Origin: Candidatus Latescibacterota bacterium
Lineage (GTDB): Bacteria > Latescibacterota > MVCY01 > DTYK01
Direction: 5' to 3'
Length of the DNA: 6,537 nt
Assembly (NCBI GenBank): GCA_012961925.1
Contig: DTYK01000165.1
Coordinates: 1-6,537 of the forward strand
The translations under genes and the position numbers were made by a program. Each line of letters begins with the position of its first letter. Within the stretch, counting starts at the first letter, position 1. A model generated the notes under the pieces. That model was given only the letters and a program-made list of their open reading frames with translations. It was not told the DNA's origin and did no database searches. Positions 5,697-6,537 of this stretch are shown here, piece after piece.

Positions 5697-6494
5697 ATGA
5701 AAAAGATAACCACAACCGAACTGATCGCGATGAAGGCAAGGGGCGAAAAGATAGCAGCCCTGACAGCATATGAATACATCTTTGCCTCGATCCTTGACGA
5801 GATAGGTATAGACCTGATCCTTGTGGGTGACTCTCTGGGAACGGTGTTCGCCGGCTACCAGACCACCGTCGAGGTGACCTTGGAACAGATGCTCTACCAT
5901 ACAAAGGTGGTCTCCAGGTCGGTAAAAAATGCCCTTGTAGTGGGTGATATGCCCTTTATGTCCTTCCAAGTAACCCCTGAAGAGGCCCTGAGAAATGCCG
6001 GCAGGTTCCTGCAGGAGGCCGGTGCGGAAGCGGTCAAGCTGGAGGGTGGGGAAGAGATTGCAGCAACCATTAAAAGGATAGTTGATGCCGGTATACCTGT
6101 TATGGGACATCTCGGTCTAACGCCGCAGTCAATCCACAAATTTGGTGGCTACGATGTAAGGGCCAGGGAGGAAAAGGAGGCCGAGAAGTTAGTAAAGGAT
6201 GCTAAGATACTTGAGGACTCCGGTGTTTTCTCCATTGTCCTGGAAAAGATCCCCCACCAACTGGCCAGGAAGGTGTCCCAAAGCTTGACCATTCCCACAG
6301 TGGGTATCGGAGCTGGTCCCTACTGCGATGGGCAGATACTGGTCACCCACGATATGCTTGGACTGTTTGAGAGGTTTCGTCCAAAGTTTGTCAGGAGATA
6401 TGCAGAGCTTGCCCGAATAGCAAAAGAGGCCTGCTCAAGCTATGTGAAGGATGTAAAGGCCGGCGCCTTTCCCTCGAGGGAAGAGAGCTTCTGA
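5697..6494 (+). CDS. panB: 3-methyl-2-oxobutanoate hydroxymethyltransferase (ketopantoate hydroxymethyltransferase)
   Basis: A cytoplasmic enzyme (EC 2.1.2.11) of 265 residues, full length for the family. It transfers a hydroxymethyl group from 5,10-methylene-tetrahydrofolate to 3-methyl-2-oxobutanoate, giving ketopantoate, the first committed step toward pantothenate and CoA. The fold is a TIM barrel that binds Mg. Visible motifs are VGDSLG (43-48, metal ligand Asp45), VGDMPF (82-87, metal ligand Asp84), KLEGG (114-118, Glu116), MGHLGLTPQS (136-145), VLEKIP (181-186, probable catalytic Glu183) and VGIGAGPYCDGQILVTHD (202-219). All expected active-site residues are in place. The ATG at 5697 follows GGGAGG (5679-5684) with a 12 nt gap, a little long, but the N-terminus aligns with the family. 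It has its own promoter, opposite rqcH, and probably heads an operon continuing past the right edge. Confidence 0.98.
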   Translation: MKKITTTELIAMKARGEKIAALTAYEYIFASILDEIGIDLILVGDSLGTVFAGYQTTVEVTLEQMLYHTKVVSRSVKNALVVGDMPFMSFQVTPEEALRNAGRFLQEAGAEAVKLEGGEEIAATIKRIVDAGIPVMGHLGLTPQSIHKFGGYDVRAREEKEAEKLVKDAKILEDSGVFSIVLEKIPHQLARKVSQSLTIPTVGIGAGPYCDGQILVTHDMLGLFERFRPKFVRRYAELARIAKEACSSYVKDVKAGAFPSREESF

Positions 6495-6537
6495 GGCATA
6501 ATCTCATAACCGAAAGGACAGAAGGGGGTGGATGTAA
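6495..6537 (+). other. Ribosome-binding site and possible start of the next gene, at the right edge
   Basis: After the panB stop comes AAAGGA (6513-6518), then 9 nt to a GTG at 6528 that opens GTG-GAT-GTA-A (fMet-Asp-Val) at the edge. The ATG at 6532 is followed directly by TAA, so it is not a start. No terminator lies after panB, so a co-transcribed gene is likely. PanC proteins often begin Met-x-Val/Ile-Ile, and panC often follows panB, so panC is a reasonable guess; three codons cannot prove it. Confidence 0.3.

Noticed and set aside
5670..6110. A 146-codon open frame on the minus strand across the panB start
   Set aside because: Antisense to clear panB coding sequence, and no recognisable domain.
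1..6537. CRISPR array, insertion sequence, integrase or toxin-antitoxin pair
   Set aside because: No regularly spaced repeats, no terminal inverted repeats with a transposase, and no integrase, toxin or antitoxin frame were found.

Overview
The window is bacterial chromosomal DNA of moderate GC content. It has sigma-70-like promoters (TTGACW, 17 bp, TATTTT or TATCAT), Shine-Dalgarno sites and a tRNA gene with an encoded CCA end. It carries an RqcH/NFACT gene, which E. coli-like gammaproteobacteria lack, so the source is more likely another lineage, possibly an uncultured environmental bacterium. The phylum cannot be fixed from this sequence.

Left part (1-3584, all on the minus strand, read right to left): an AraC-family regulator with an N-terminal cupin-like sensor (2592-3584); a non-coding region of about 450 bp rich in regulatory-looking sequence; a large polytopic membrane protein resembling the OPT-like DUF6785/DUF6784 family (181-2142); and the first 39 codons of a short-chain dehydrogenase/reductase running off the left edge (1-117). 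This looks like a small inducible uptake-and-catabolism unit: regulator, importer, first enzyme. The substrate cannot be named. The membrane protein is the least understood gene here, and its leader holds the most unusual non-coding structure: competing GGGGA/TCCCC segments, an overlapping short upstream ORF, and a pair of heptamers 21 bp apart just upstream of a possible promoter.

Middle (3626-3772): tRNA-Glu(CTC) on the minus strand with a clear promoter, preceded by a weak terminator-like hairpin. Its 3' end faces the araC/transporter/SDR unit, so it sits at the junction between accessory and housekeeping genes.

Right part (3803-6537): two housekeeping genes read divergently from a 148 bp spacer. 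rqcH (minus) acts in ribosome-associated quality control and panB (plus) makes ketopantoate for pantothenate and CoA. Their two -35 boxes lie in a perfect 8 bp inverted repeat. After panB a ribosome-binding site and a possible GTG start suggest that another gene of the same operon, perhaps panC, begins at the right edge.
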